Counted from the first letter of the stretch, positions 1 to 8,837 are shown. The stretch is DNA of 64,000 nucleotides from Luteibacter mycovicinus (GCF_000745235.1 NZ_JQNL01000001.1:3776001-3840000); one strand, 5' to 3'. Notes: generated from the sequence alone by a model not told the origin. A program made the numbers and translations.

Positions 1-448
1 ATACACTGAGGTGCAGCAGGCTCATGGCGGCGTTGGCGGCATCGAGGATCATGCCGACCTTACCGCTGGACGAGGTGCAGGCGGTGGTGCCGGTGCCGGA
101 ACCGGTGCCGCCTACGACCATGCTGGCGACCTGCGCCGCGGCACCGATCAGCACGCCACCGATCAGGGCGGGGGCCACGTCGGCGATGCGCTTATGCGCA
201 AAGGCGATCTGGTAACCGGAGAAGATCACGGCGATCGTCACGACGACGATGGATGCCGCATTCAGCAGGCCGTTGATGCTCTGGAAGAAGCCGCAGACCT
301 TCGTGCCGGTTTCGCCGGTACCGTCGCCGTCGGCACCGAAAACGATGGTCGGCAGCATCATGGCGAGCACGATGGCGAAGAAGGCGATCTTGCGGGACAG
401 CGACGTTTTCGACGGATCGTAAATGGTGTTGAGGGAGGGCAGGGCCAT
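1..448 (-). CDS. virB2: VirB2-like type IV secretion pilin, partial at left edge
   Basis: The open frame begins at an ATG whose complement lies at 446-448 and runs off the left edge, so the C-terminus is missing; about 149 residues are visible. An AAGGA ribosome site sits eight bases upstream. The N-terminus has a basic stretch and a long hydrophobic signal ending near a VFGA cleavage site. The mature part has two cysteines and hydrophobic segments of the TrbC/VirB2 type. VirB2 is the major pilin, made in the inner membrane and assembled into the secretion channel or pilus. It follows virB1 in the same orientation, as in the Xanthomonas citri locus. The glycine/threonine-rich loop between the hydrophobic segments is unremarkable. 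Identification rests on topology and neighbours more than on sequence identity. Confidence 0.8.
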   Translation of the reverse strand, partial: MALPSLNTIYDPSKTSLSRKIAFFAIVLAMMLPTIVFGADGDGTGETGTKVCGFFQSINGLLNAASIVVVTIAVIFSGYQIAFAHKRIADVAPALIGGVLIGAAAQVASMVVGGTGSGTGTTACTSSSGKVGMILDAANAAMSLLHLSV

Positions 449-548
449 CTCAAAAGTTCCTTAGTGGACAGTGTAAACGTGAATGCGGAAGTCGGATGAC
501 CGCCGCGCGGTGGTGGCGGCGCGAAGGCCACCGGCTGACGAAACGACA

Positions 549-571
549 TGCGGGAAAAACCTCTTCCCGCA
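549..571. other. Hairpin between virB1 and virB2
   Basis: TGCGGGAA (549-556) and TTCCCGCA (564-571) form a perfect 8-bp stem with a 7-base loop in the 214-bp gap between the virB1 stop and the virB2 start. There is no run of T on either side. It could be an mRNA processing or stabilising element that lets pilin be made in excess; this is inference. Confidence 0.45.
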
Positions 572-662
572 CGGGGCGGCCCAAAGGCCATCGCGACTAC
601 CGGACATGCCGATAACCGTGCGACACATGGTGGACATCCTTTGCATGGATGATCCGGAGTAC

Positions 663-1682
663 TCAGAAGACGAAAGCGCCATCGCCCCCTCCTTGTCGAA
701 GGTCGGCCTGATCCCGCCTCTGCCCCGGTGCTCCGCTACCGGATGACGGACTGATCGCCGGTGCAGGATCGTTGGGACCGTGGACTTCGGGCACGAAGAC
801 CGAATTGGGATCGTCCGCGGCGGCGGCGGGAGCATTGCCCACCTGATTGGCCGAAATGCCGATCTGCGCCATCGCGGCAGCGGTCGCCGCGTCGGTGGGG
901 ATCCGTCCCGGCTGCGGGGCAGGGAGATTGGTGGGCAAGGCTGCGCCGACCTGCGCCATGGCTGCCGCGGTGGCCGAATCGGCTGGAATCCGCCCGTTAC
1001 CTTGCGGGTAGACGACAGCCGCTGGGTCGGCACTGACCATCGGCATCTGCACCTGACCGTTGACGCCGGCGGCGGACGCGACGGCAGGAGCGACCGTGGT
1101 GGAAAGCGCCGCATCGACCACACTCCGCATCGCGACGCGATAGGCGCCGTCGTCAGCGCGGATCACCGGTGTTCCGCGCGTGGCGGCTTTGCTCGCACCG
1201 TTGTTCACCAACTGGATCGGGATTGCGCTGGCATTGGTCGCCATGGCCTGGCGGGACATGGAGGCGAACACTTTCTGGACGTAACCATCCTGGTAGCCGG
1301 TCGTGAAGTTGCCGGAGTAGTAGCAGCTGAATGCCTTGCCCCAGTCGCCACCGGCGCTCGTGTAGCACTGAGCGAGGATTTTTGAACCGGCAACGAGGTT
1401 GGGGCAGAGTTCAAAGGCTTTTTCGTAGCTATCGAGGCCATACTTGCCGAAATTGGCACGATTGACCTGGGCCACTCCCAGGGAATAGTTGTAGCCCTTT
1501 TCTTCGAGCATGCGGACGGTCGCCACGGCCTCATCGAGATTCTGAGGCTGGCGAACGAGCTGCGCGCCGACGACGCCGATCGCAAACGGGTTGCGCGACG
1601 ACTCGACATTGACCACGTGCTGCATCACCTCCGCCGGTACGGCAAGGTTGGGACACGCCATCATTTCCATTCCTGGTACCAC
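663..1682 (-). CDS. virB1: VirB1 lytic transglycosylase of the type IV secretion system
   Basis: This 339-residue protein has an N-terminal soluble lytic transglycosylase domain (about residues 10-150). The catalytic glutamate lies in VNVESSRNPFAIG, followed by SLGVAQVNRANFGKYG, the family pattern. VirB1 opens the peptidoglycan locally so the secretion channel can be assembled. The chosen start is a GTG eight bases after CAGGAG; ATGs a few codons downstream are also possible. The C-terminal half is low-complexity (alanine, proline, methionine) and carries two copies of an 'R-I-P-[AT]-D-[AS]-A-T-A-A-A-M-A-Q-[VI]' segment, probably a periplasmic linker as in VirB1*. It lies 37 bp after virB11 and before virB2, the X. 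citri order. No classical signal peptide is obvious at the annotated start. Confidence 0.88.
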   Translation of the reverse strand: MVPGMEMMACPNLAVPAEVMQHVVNVESSRNPFAIGVVGAQLVRQPQNLDEAVATVRMLEEKGYNYSLGVAQVNRANFGKYGLDSYEKAFELCPNLVAGSKILAQCYTSAGGDWGKAFSCYYSGNFTTGYQDGYVQKVFASMSRQAMATNASAIPIQLVNNGASKAATRGTPVIRADDGAYRVAMRSVVDAALSTTVAPAVASAAGVNGQVQMPMVSADPAAVVYPQGNGRIPADSATAAAMAQVGAALPTNLPAPQPGRIPTDAATAAAMAQIGISANQVGNAPAAAADDPNSVFVPEVHGPNDPAPAISPSSGSGAPGQRRDQADLRQGGGDGAFVF

Positions 1683-1719
1683 CGTTACAACTCCTGATTA
1701 ATCACCGGTTGTCCGAGCG

Positions 1720-2760
1720 TTACCCCCCGTCCGCCGATAGTGCGCGAGCCGGGTTGAAGTCAATGCCGGTGATGTGTCGACGCCCGGCATGGGCTTTGAT
1801 GTGTACGACGATGTCGATAGTCATCATCAACAAACGTTTGATGGTCGAAAACTCAAGTCCCGACCCTTCATTGGATGCCTTGACCATGAGGGCCAGCTGG
1901 TCCCAGGTCTGCTCCACACTTCCTGCGTGACAGCTTGTGATCGAACCGGGATGCCCCGATGCGCAGTTTCGGATGAAGTAAAACGACTCGTCGCCGCGAA
2001 GCTCGGCAAGGATGATCCGGTCCGGCTTCATGCGCAGGCAGGCCTCCATGCAACTCTTCGCGGTGATGTTACTGGTGCTCTGGCCCCCCTTGGAATAGAG
2101 CAGGTGGACCACGTTGGGCTGGTCGATGAAGAGTTCTCGGGCGTCTTCAATGGTGACGAGCCGCTCATCGACAGGAATATGCCCGACCAGCGACTTCATG
2201 AATGTCGTTTTACCGCTACCCGTGGCGCCGGCGACGACGATGTTCTTCTTGCTGACGACGGCATGGCGGAAGAAATCCGCGTAACGACGCTCCGCACGAA
2301 GCTCGAGCAGCTCGCGATCGACCTGGCTGATCGCGTTGCCACCCTCCAGAATCTCGTCGAAGAAACCGTCTTCCTGGTACTGGGCGAGCGATTTGCTGTG
2401 CTTGGAAGGCAGGCGGATGGTGATCGACACACGTCCGGCTTCGACGGCCGGGGGAATGACGAACTGGGCACGCTGGCCGGTCGGGAAGGTCAGTGACACG
2501 ACCGGATCGGTATCCGTGATGCGCTGACCGGTGTTGCTCTCGTTGACCACCGCGGTGCAGAACTGACGCGCACGCTCGAAGGTCAGCGACGGAATGTCGA
2601 CCCGCTCCCATGCACCGCGCCGCTCCAGGTAAAGCTCACCTGGGCGGTTGATGCAGATTTCAGTCACATCCGGCGAGGCAAGGAAGTCCCGGACGCCCAG
2701 TACTTCGTACTGATAGTCCAGGAATTCGTTACCAACAGCGGCGAGGGCGGATTCGTTCAT
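1720..2760 (-). CDS. virB11: VirB11 secretion ATPase
   Basis: This 346-residue protein is a member of the GspE/VirB11 hexameric ATPase family. Walker A is GATGSGKTT at residues 178-186. An Asp box (VTIEDARELF) and a Walker B-like segment (DRIILAELRGDESF) follow. Length is normal for VirB11. It works at the inner-membrane cytoplasmic face, switching the channel between pilus assembly and substrate export with VirB4 and VirD4. The start lies 17 bp after the virB10 stop, so the two are co-transcribed. No anomalies were seen. VirB4, VirB3, VirB6 and VirD4 are not in the window and are expected beyond the left edge. Confidence 0.96.
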   Translation of the reverse strand: MNESALAAVGNEFLDYQYEVLGVRDFLASPDVTEICINRPGELYLERRGAWERVDIPSLTFERARQFCTAVVNESNTGQRITDTDPVVSLTFPTGQRAQFVIPPAVEAGRVSITIRLPSKHSKSLAQYQEDGFFDEILEGGNAISQVDRELLELRAERRYADFFRHAVVSKKNIVVAGATGSGKTTFMKSLVGHIPVDERLVTIEDARELFIDQPNVVHLLYSKGGQSTSNITAKSCMEACLRMKPDRIILAELRGDESFYFIRNCASGHPGSITSCHAGSVEQTWDQLALMVKASNEGSGLEFSTIKRLLMMTIDIVVHIKAHAGRRHITGIDFNPARALSADGG

Positions 2761-2777
2761 GCTCTATCGAATCCGCA

Positions 2778-4052
2778 TCAATACCGGGCGACCACGCCGC
2801 TGAAATCGACGTCCTTCGCGACATAGATCGCCAGGACCGTACCCTGGTTGATCGTCACGGTGGCCGGGCGATTCGCTGCGCGTTGTACTGCGCTGTTGGC
2901 GATCTGTTGGATGGTCATGGCGGTGTTGCTCTCGAACGGGTTCTGCGTCACGACGCCATTGCTGATCGTCGTCTGCTTGGGACCATGCTCGGCGGCCTCG
3001 TACTTGAACGCGTCGCTGAACAGCGAAATGAGCAGGGCTGAGCCGATGCGGCTACCCCAGTGCGCGTTGTAGTAACCGGGGTGACCGGCGCCACCCAGCG
3101 TATCGATACCCGGGCTGGCCATCTTGACGTCGATCCCCGTCGGAGTGACGACACGATCCCAGATCACCGCGACGCGCGGGCCGTTCGGTTCCATCTCATA
3201 CTTGCCCAGCACCTTCGAGCCCTTCGGGAGCAACAGGCGCTTACCCGTAAAGGAGTACACCGGCTCGGTGACCACGCAGGACGTGAAGCCCGGGATGTCG
3301 GTGATGATGCGGGTCTCGAGCACGCAACGAATGAACGTGCCCCGCAGCATCAGCGTGTCCGGATGCGTCAACGGTTCGGCACTCGAGACGTCGGCGAGTT
3401 CCTTGGCGCCATAGGCACTGTTGACCGGTACGCCGTTGTTCGGAAGCGGGCCGCCTGGAAAGCCTGGAATGCCAGCACCTCCCATGAAGCCCTGCGGGCC
3501 ACCGCCGGCCTGACCGCCACCGCCGCCATTCGCATTGCCGGCGATCTGTGCTGCGTCGTTTGCGGCCATGATGCGACGCTCGAGCAGGGTCGGACCGCGC
3601 GACGCCTCGGGCATGGAGGCGGGGCGCAACTGTTCGGGGGTCGGCAGAGGCGGGGGCGGAGCCAGCGCGATAGGCTGCGCACGGTTCTCTGTGTTGGGAA
3701 GGGCGGGCGTCGGCATGACGCGTGGCGCTTCGGGAACGTTGACCTGTTCCTCGCGCGGCTTCTCCACGACCTGCTGCTTGGAGCTACCTCCGCTGAGAAG
3801 CAGGTATCCCGCGGTAAGCAGCAGAACGATGATGCCGGCGAGGAATACCAGCGCCCGCCTGTTCATCCGCCGAACGTCGTTCGCGGCAAGTGTCGGCGCG
3901 CCCGCGTCCAGGTCCGGCTGCGGCGCTTGCTGGCGCTGTTGTGAATAGGGGTTGCTGGCCAGAGGATCGGGACGGTCGCCCACGCCCTCGTGCGGCGGGA
4001 CATGACCGGCCTGGTTCTCGTCGTCCGGATGATAAGGATTGTTCGGGGTCAC
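2778..4052 (-). CDS. virB10: VirB10/TrbI channel scaffold protein
   Basis: This 424-residue protein has a proline-rich cytoplasmic N-terminus, a single transmembrane helix near residues 66-86 and a long proline/glycine-rich periplasmic linker with a run of glycines near residues 175-195. The C-terminal TrbI-like beta-barrel contains the conserved LPKGSKVLGKYE-type segment. VirB10 spans both membranes and with VirB7 and VirB9 builds the outer-membrane core complex, passing the energy signal from the ATPases to the gate. Its ATG overlaps the virB9 stop by four bases (ATGA), indicating translational coupling. The length and domain order are typical. Confidence 0.95.
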   Translation of the reverse strand: MTPNNPYHPDDENQAGHVPPHEGVGDRPDPLASNPYSQQRQQAPQPDLDAGAPTLAANDVRRMNRRALVFLAGIIVLLLTAGYLLLSGGSSKQQVVEKPREEQVNVPEAPRVMPTPALPNTENRAQPIALAPPPPLPTPEQLRPASMPEASRGPTLLERRIMAANDAAQIAGNANGGGGGQAGGGPQGFMGGAGIPGFPGGPLPNNGVPVNSAYGAKELADVSSAEPLTHPDTLMLRGTFIRCVLETRIITDIPGFTSCVVTEPVYSFTGKRLLLPKGSKVLGKYEMEPNGPRVAVIWDRVVTPTGIDVKMASPGIDTLGGAGHPGYYNAHWGSRIGSALLISLFSDAFKYEAAEHGPKQTTISNGVVTQNPFESNTAMTIQQIANSAVQRAANRPATVTINQGTVLAIYVAKDVDFSGVVARY

Positions 4053-4834
4053 TTCTTTGTGTTCCTTCGCAGGCCCACGACGTTCGAGTCGTGTCGGATG
4101 ACAAGGTAGTTGTACGTGCCATGGACGACGAGCGTATTGCCCTCGACCGTGGTGTTAACGACCTGATCTTCACCGTGTTCCTTTTCGCGCATGTACACCG
4201 TGGGGAAATTGCCCGTCGGGAACTGCTTTAGGTCTGGCATCTTGATGTACGTAAAGCGCCCGTCATCGTACACATTGACTGGCACGATCCACGGTGCGGT
4301 CTTGCGTGTCTTGGCGTAGTCGTAGTCGAAGTTGTAGTCGCGACCCTTGACCAGCGACGTATCCAGTTCCGGGGTCTCGGATACCTTTTTGGTCTCCGCG
4401 ATGAAGCTGGTGTCCGACGGATAGGTGAACGTCACCTTGTACTGCACGCCGGCGCGGCGCGCCTGTTCAAGCGTCTTCCAGTCCGTCGCTACTACCTTGA
4501 GCTCGAAGATATAGGAGTGCGTCGCCGTACGAATCATCATGTTCGTATCGACGTCGACGTTCTTCGGCTTGATATAGAACACGTTGTCGCGGCGCGTCAG
4601 TTCCCAGCCGCTGCTGAAACCGGTGCTGAAATCCAGCACCTTCTCGTTCGGGTTCAGCTCGATCTGCGTGGTGATGCCAAGGCCTGTACGCACGGTGTAG
4701 ATGTGGTCGGGCTGGTATTCATACGGGGTCACGACCTGAGGGGTGACGACCTGGGCGCTGACGGCGCCTGCCAGCGAGGTAATCGCGAGGCAGGTGAGCA
4801 TGGCCAGTCGGAGTGTGCTGGAACCTTTCATCAA
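4049..4834 (-). CDS. virB9: VirB9 outer-membrane core complex protein
   Basis: This 261-residue protein has a cleavable signal peptide (residues about 1-27, ending SLAGAVSAQ) and the VirB9/CagX fold. The N-terminal part has PYEYQPDHIYTVRTGLG and later NVFYIKPKNVDVDTNMM, typical of the family. The C-terminal domain, which binds VirB7 in the outer-membrane ring, includes PWIVPVNVYDDGRFTYIKMP. It overlaps virB8 and virB10 by four bases on each side, so virB8-9-10 form a tightly coupled cistron set. Nothing unusual was noticed. Confidence 0.95.
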   Translation of the reverse strand: MMKGSSTLRLAMLTCLAITSLAGAVSAQVVTPQVVTPYEYQPDHIYTVRTGLGITTQIELNPNEKVLDFSTGFSSGWELTRRDNVFYIKPKNVDVDTNMMIRTATHSYIFELKVVATDWKTLEQARRAGVQYKVTFTYPSDTSFIAETKKVSETPELDTSLVKGRDYNFDYDYAKTRKTAPWIVPVNVYDDGRFTYIKMPDLKQFPTGNFPTVYMREKEHGEDQVVNTTVEGNTLVVHGTYNYLVIRHDSNVVGLRRNTKK

Positions 4835-5760
4835 CGGCGCCCTCCATTGGCGGCGTTTTGCGGGACGGCCTGCGGCGCGACCGGCGCGGCAGATTCGGGA
4901 ATGGGCGGTGCCGAGAGAGGCGCAGCCTGCGCGCCCTGCGGGATGGCGGAGGGTGCGCCCGACGTTTCTGGAGCGGTCGACGGCGCGCCAGTCGGCGCAG
5001 CGGAAGGATCCTGCGTGGCGGGTACCTCCGGCGGCGGGCCTTCGGCGTAATCGTTGTCGACGCGATATGTGGTGACCTGGAATCCGAGCGGATTCTCGAC
5101 GCGATACTGATCGTCCATCTTCAGGTTCGGCTTATAGGTGAATTCCATTGTCGCGATCTTGCTGTCGAGAGGCACCGTCACACCAGTCTGCTTGTTGAAA
5201 ACAGACCGCTGGAAGCGAACGGTCGCGCCCTTGGGCGTCGCACCGTTCCCACCGCCGATCAATACGATGCTGAGGATCTTGACGCGGATCGCGCGCTCGC
5301 GACCATAAGTCTTGAACGGGGCGTCGGGATTCGACTGGGCGTGCAGGTTGACATAGACCTGCGCGACGGAAGGCGACGACATGGTCAGCACCGTGGCCCA
5401 GTCACGCATATTGATGATCGCGACGTCGAACGATTCACGCGCGAGAATGAAGTGCGCAATGTTGCTGCGGTTCACGGCCTCGCTGGCCGTGACGCGGCGG
5501 CTGAACACGTCGTCCGTCAGCTGGGCGACTGAGCTAAGGCCCGAATTCGCGTCCGCCATGACGATGTACGGCACTTTTTCCTTCAGCGGAAGCATGTAGA
5601 AATAGCCGCCGAGGAGGATCAGCGACATGATGATGGAGGCGAACGCCACCATCCATGCGCGACGTTCGCTGCGCCGGGCGAGGTCGCCTACCGCGATTTC
5701 GAAATCGACGGATTTCGCTACCGCGGCGTCGATCTTCGGAGATTCTTTTTTGTTACGCAT
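4831..5760 (-). CDS. virB8: VirB8 inner-membrane assembly protein
   Basis: This 309-residue bitopic protein has a short cytoplasmic N-terminus, one transmembrane helix around residues 34-56 and a periplasmic NTF2-like VirB8 domain. The C-terminal 70 residues are a proline/alanine/serine-rich tail (PATQDPSAAPTGAPST and onwards) that extends beyond the compact VirB8 domain and resembles the tails seen in Xanthomonadaceae homologues. VirB8 forms the periplasmic collar that nucleates assembly and touches VirB9 and VirB10. It sits between virB7 and virB9 with a four-base overlap to virB9. Confidence 0.93.
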   Translation of the reverse strand: MRNKKESPKIDAAVAKSVDFEIAVGDLARRSERRAWMVAFASIIMSLILLGGYFYMLPLKEKVPYIVMADANSGLSSVAQLTDDVFSRRVTASEAVNRSNIAHFILARESFDVAIINMRDWATVLTMSSPSVAQVYVNLHAQSNPDAPFKTYGRERAIRVKILSIVLIGGGNGATPKGATVRFQRSVFNKQTGVTVPLDSKIATMEFTYKPNLKMDDQYRVENPLGFQVTTYRVDNDYAEGPPPEVPATQDPSAAPTGAPSTAPETSGAPSAIPQGAQAAPLSAPPIPESAAPVAPQAVPQNAANGGRR

Positions 5761-5798
5761 TTAACGAATGCCTGCCTTGGTCACAACGCTGGATCGGA

Positions 5799-6365
5799 TC
5801 AGTTAGCGGCCGTCTTCGCACCAGGAACCGGTGCGGCGGAAGTGTGGTTCGTCTGCGGAGCATCTGGCGTGGCGTTGTCGGCACTGGCCTTGCGTTCAGA
5901 GGCCGACGCGGGGGTGCCGGCGGCCGGGACGATGGCACTCGCTTCCTCGACCACGATGACCGGGCCGTCGATAAGTACGACGACACCCTGCGGCGCGTAG
6001 ATGGCGCTCAGCTGAGAGGCAGCGTCGCGTCCTTCGGTCGTATGGATCGACGAGGTGCTTTTCGGCAGCGTGAAGTCGGACCGAAGTTTGTAGTTGAGCT
6101 TCATGCCGGTGTCCGAAGACCAGCGCGTCAGCATCACCTTCAGCGTGCCGTCCATCGGCGCCGCGTAGTACGTGTACGGCACGGCGAGCGGGATCTCGAC
6201 CACCTTGTCGTCGTACTTGTTGACCGGACGCCAGCGACCGCCGAAGTCCTTCGCCGGCGGCGTGCCGCATGCGGACAGCAGCAGGACAAACCCGGAGACG
6301 AGGAAGAGAGTAAGGGCAGGGTGCAGGATTTTTTTCACGCGTGGCTCGTAAGTCATGAAAAGCAA
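5799..6365 (-). CDS. virB7: VirB7-like lipoprotein with C-terminal N0-like domain
   Basis: The 188-residue product has a lipoprotein signal ending LLLSAC, with the lipidated cysteine at residue 33 from the annotated start. A GTG at 6338 would give a more usual MKKILHPAL start. Most VirB7 proteins are under 70 residues. Here a folded domain of about 100 residues follows the short VirB9-binding segment, with text such as GTLKVMLTRWSSDTGMKLNYK and a VIVVEEA strand. That matches the enlarged VirB7 with an N0 domain described for the Xanthomonadaceae system (Souza and co-workers), which forms an extra outer ring. It is the first visible gene of the virB operon. An alanine-rich tail ends the protein. 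Confidence 0.85.
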   Translation of the reverse strand: MLFMTYEPRVKKILHPALTLFLVSGFVLLLSACGTPPAKDFGGRWRPVNKYDDKVVEIPLAVPYTYYAAPMDGTLKVMLTRWSSDTGMKLNYKLRSDFTLPKSTSSIHTTEGRDAASQLSAIYAPQGVVVLIDGPVIVVEEASAIVPAAGTPASASERKASADNATPDAPQTNHTSAAPVPGAKTAAN

Positions 6366-6791
6366 ACAGAAAACATCAGCGGCCCTCGTCGCGGAAGCCC
6401 GGACGCGGGGTCGAGAAACCGTTTACATCGCTACGAAAATGACGACGGAACGTGCGGCCTGGCGACTTGCCAGGCCGGTATCGGTCGATGAGCCGTGGCG
6501 CGACGCGCGCCAACGGCAAAGGACTCCCCTGGAGGAGCTGGAACCTCGGGCCAACCGGCCCCGAGCGATATGCAAATCATCCATAGAACATCCTGTATCG
6601 AGCGCCTGCGCGCCCTTGCATTACGTGCCAGCAAAGAATGGCCGCACGACCCCCGGAGCGATAGAGATATCGCCACTCGCAGTTGCCGCACCGAACCAGT
6701 GATTCCCCAAAACGTTTCTGCGGATCTCAGTCCACGTTGTTAAGATAGCGCAACGTCGCATTCCTGGCTAGTGGGCTGTATAACCGTTTTC

Positions 6792-6807
6792 TGTGGCGAA
6801 TATCACA
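6792..6807. promoter_or_regulatory. CRP/Clp-like binding site upstream of virB operon
   Basis: TGTGG-CGAATA-TCACA matches the TGTGA-N6-TCACA consensus at nine of ten core positions. Xanthomonadales use Clp, a CRP homologue with the same recognition sequence. The site lies about 430 bp upstream of virB7. The match is seen directly; the regulatory role is inferred. Confidence 0.45.
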
Positions 6808-7084
6808 CAAATTCAGCCCTTATCATGTCTTGAACTAACCGAAAGTTGACGCAGATCACATTCTTGCCGTGCGTTACGGCTTACGAGAATGTTTGGAATG
6901 TGTATGTCTCGTGAAGGTTGCGCTTGAAACCAAGGCGCACGCTTCCACGCGGATGCAAACGTTGTCACTTTGCGATGTCACTCGTGCGACAGCCGTGTCT
7001 CTGGCTGAGTTTTTGCCGCATTCAAAAACGGGGGTGCCATGCTGAAGGAGGAGCGCCGGTGATGGCAATGTGCGCCGCCCTGAA

Positions 7085-7112
7085 AAACATGTGAGCAACG
7101 GCCAACCGTTGC
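7085..7112 (-). terminator. Probable terminator of the effector operon
   Basis: On the minus strand a perfect 7-bp stem (GCAACGG/CCGTTGC, 7095-7101 with 7106-7112, four-base loop) starts three bases after the stop of the coiled-coil gene and is followed within ten bases by TTTTT. Confidence 0.5.
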
Positions 7113-7114
7113 CC

Positions 7115-7666
7115 TCAGTGGCCCAGGCGGTGCCAGCGTTTACCGACGTAGACGCACACGCCGCCTTCAGGGCAGGGTTGCAGGCGCCCGTGCGCGCGCG
7201 CTTCCTGAACCTCGTCGAACCACGCGGCTTCGTCCATACGCTTGTAAATAGTCCAGCTGAGCACGCAAGCGCCACAGATCGCGAAGACCGCCGCCGCGCC
7301 CGCGGCGGCCAGCGCCTTCCACGCGCTGATGGCGTGCAGGCGTCTCAGGGCGTGGACGTTCGCTTCCAGCGCCGTACTTGCACGTGTCAGCCGGGTCGAC
7401 GCCTGCGTCATCGCACGCTCGAGATCGCCGGCGGCAGCGGCGGCGCTGGCGACGATCGCGTCGCCAGCGCGCATGGCAAGTTCGGCGGTCGCGTCGCGTG
7501 CGCTTGTCTCCGCGGTCAGTGCGAGCGACTCCGCCGCGCGGACGAGTTCGGCGTGCGACAACTCCGCCTGTCGCGTCAGGCGCTCGCCCAGGCCCTGCAG
7601 GCCGGAAGCGAACATGCCGAGTTTGACCGTGATCTCTTCAGCGTCGGTCCGGGTCATCGGCAGCAT
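7115..7666 (-). CDS. Coiled-coil single-span membrane protein next to the type IV effector
   Basis: I do not recognise a named family. The 183-residue product has an alanine-rich helical N-terminal half (about residues 10-110) with regular hydrophobic spacing suggesting a coiled coil. One transmembrane helix follows near 114-140, then a short tail with PCPEGGVCVYVGKRW, where two cysteines could pair. The start is one base after the effector stop, so it is the third gene of the immunity-effector operon and translationally coupled. The layout resembles accessory relaxosome proteins of mobilizable plasmids, but there is no relaxase here. A role in effector delivery or as a second immunity or anchoring protein is equally possible. 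An ATG three codons in (7657) could be the true start. Confidence 0.7.
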   Translation of the reverse strand: MLPMTRTDAEEITVKLGMFASGLQGLGERLTRQAELSHAELVRAAESLALTAETSARDATAELAMRAGDAIVASAAAAAGDLERAMTQASTRLTRASTALEANVHALRRLHAISAWKALAAAGAAAVFAICGACVLSWTIYKRMDEAAWFDEVQEARAHGRLQPCPEGGVCVYVGKRWHRLGH

Positions 7667-7667
7667 G

Positions 7668-8837
7668 TCAGAGCGCCATCGCTGGAGCGCTTTGCTCCGC
7701 GACCTGAGTAGGTACCTGTTCCGCTGTGGGCTGCACCGGGAGCGAATCGGTCAGGGCCTGCTGGTTGCTCCGTTCACCCTGAAGCAGCCAGGTCTGCCCG
7801 TCCAACGTTTCGCCATAGGTCCGACCGACCCGGCACAAGGCGTCCACGTCGCCCTCGGCGCCCGAACGGCACAATGCCTCGAACATGTCGTGCGTCGACG
7901 TCTGCCGCGTGACATTTCCATCAGGTCTGTCGGGTGCGCTGACATATGGGCCCCTGTTCTGCATGAGCGTTTCATGCGCCGTCCTGGCTTGATCGACGGT
8001 CCGCACTCCCGCGATCCCGTCGACGACCAGGTCGTGGTTCTGCTGAAACGCCATGACGGCGAGGCGCGTGGCGTTGCCGTAAGCGCCATCCGGGCGCACC
8101 GCGTAGCCGAGGTCATGCAGTTGCGTCTGGAGTTCACGCACCCGATCCCCACGAGCGCCTTCGCGCAGCGTGGAAGAAGCCGGCGCCTGGTGCGACGCAC
8201 TCATCGCCATGAGGTCTTCGGTGCCGATGGTCTGGTTACGGATCCCTTCGACGAGTTCGGGCGTGATGACGGTCGACCAGTGATTCACCGCCGCGACGCG
8301 CTCGGCGTAGCCATTGCTGCCGCCATTGATGGCCTTGGTCGCCGCGCGTACATCCGAAGGATCGATGTCTCTGCATCGTTCCTTCCAGTAGGCGATGGCG
8401 ACATCGGCGGAAACGTCGGGATCGCTCGCAAGGTGCGGGTGCTCGACCAGGTCCACGCCCACGAGTCGCCCGAACTTTTCGTAATTGGAGCGTCCGGTCA
8501 GCTGGATTACGCCGCGACCGTGAAATCGCCAGCCATCCCCGGGCTCCCGGTTACCAAGCGTGGGGTGGGTGTCGTAAAGGAGGTTTGCGATGGTCTCGGG
8601 ATCTCGGGTAGCCAGTGCCGCGTCGACCTCCTCGCGGGTGTGTCTGGAGCTAAGGCCTTTGATCTGGCTGAGCGCGCGATCCGCGCTCGAATACATCATG
8701 CTTTCGTTCACGCGATGAAAGTTCATCGACTCCACCGAGGCCTGGCCCATGAGATTGGCCAGCTCGGCGGGCGAGGTGATTCCTTTGTCGATCGCGCGCT
8801 TCAGCAGTGTCGTCGAGTGTTGGTTGAATGTGCTCAA
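7668..8837 (-). CDS. GH19-type lysozyme effector with peptidoglycan-binding domain
   Basis: This 389-residue protein begins directly with a GH19 chitinase/endolysin-like domain (residues about 1-205). It shows MGQASVESMNF with the likely catalytic Glu36, followed by GDGWRFHGRGVIQLTGRSNY, a family signature. A PG_binding_1 repeat (LREGARGDRVRELQTQLHDLGY, then FQQNHDLVVDG) covers roughly 213-280. The last 100 residues have no enzyme motif and end in a glutamine-rich tail, the position and composition of the XVIPCD secretion signal of Xanthomonadales type IV effectors. The usual HPD-type XVIPCD opening is not obvious, so the signal is divergent or only partly conserved. There is no signal peptide. 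It lies 12 bp after a periplasmic candidate immunity gene and next to the virB locus. A phage endolysin origin is the main alternative. Confidence 0.82.
   Translation of the reverse strand: MSTFNQHSTTLLKRAIDKGITSPAELANLMGQASVESMNFHRVNESMMYSSADRALSQIKGLSSRHTREEVDAALATRDPETIANLLYDTHPTLGNREPGDGWRFHGRGVIQLTGRSNYEKFGRLVGVDLVEHPHLASDPDVSADVAIAYWKERCRDIDPSDVRAATKAINGGSNGYAERVAAVNHWSTVITPELVEGIRNQTIGTEDLMAMSASHQAPASSTLREGARGDRVRELQTQLHDLGYAVRPDGAYGNATRLAVMAFQQNHDLVVDGIAGVRTVDQARTAHETLMQNRGPYVSAPDRPDGNVTRQTSTHDMFEALCRSGAEGDVDALCRVGRTYGETLDGQTWLLQGERSNQQALTDSLPVQPTAEQVPTQVAEQSAPAMAL

Larger units (their letters stand above)
6366..7114. other. Long noncoding region upstream of the virB operon
   Basis: About 750 bp separate virB7 from the effector operon. 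I see no convincing gene: open frames here lack ribosome sites and family features. The part around 6690-6900 is AT-richer than its surroundings and contains a CRP-like palindrome (6792-6807) and a second TCACA half site (6856 region). This is presumably where the promoter and regulators of the virB operon act. Confidence 0.6.

Noticed and set aside
6355..6743. Rightward frames in the virB control gap
   Set aside because: Unsupported by ribosome sites and overlapping the AT-rich promoter region.
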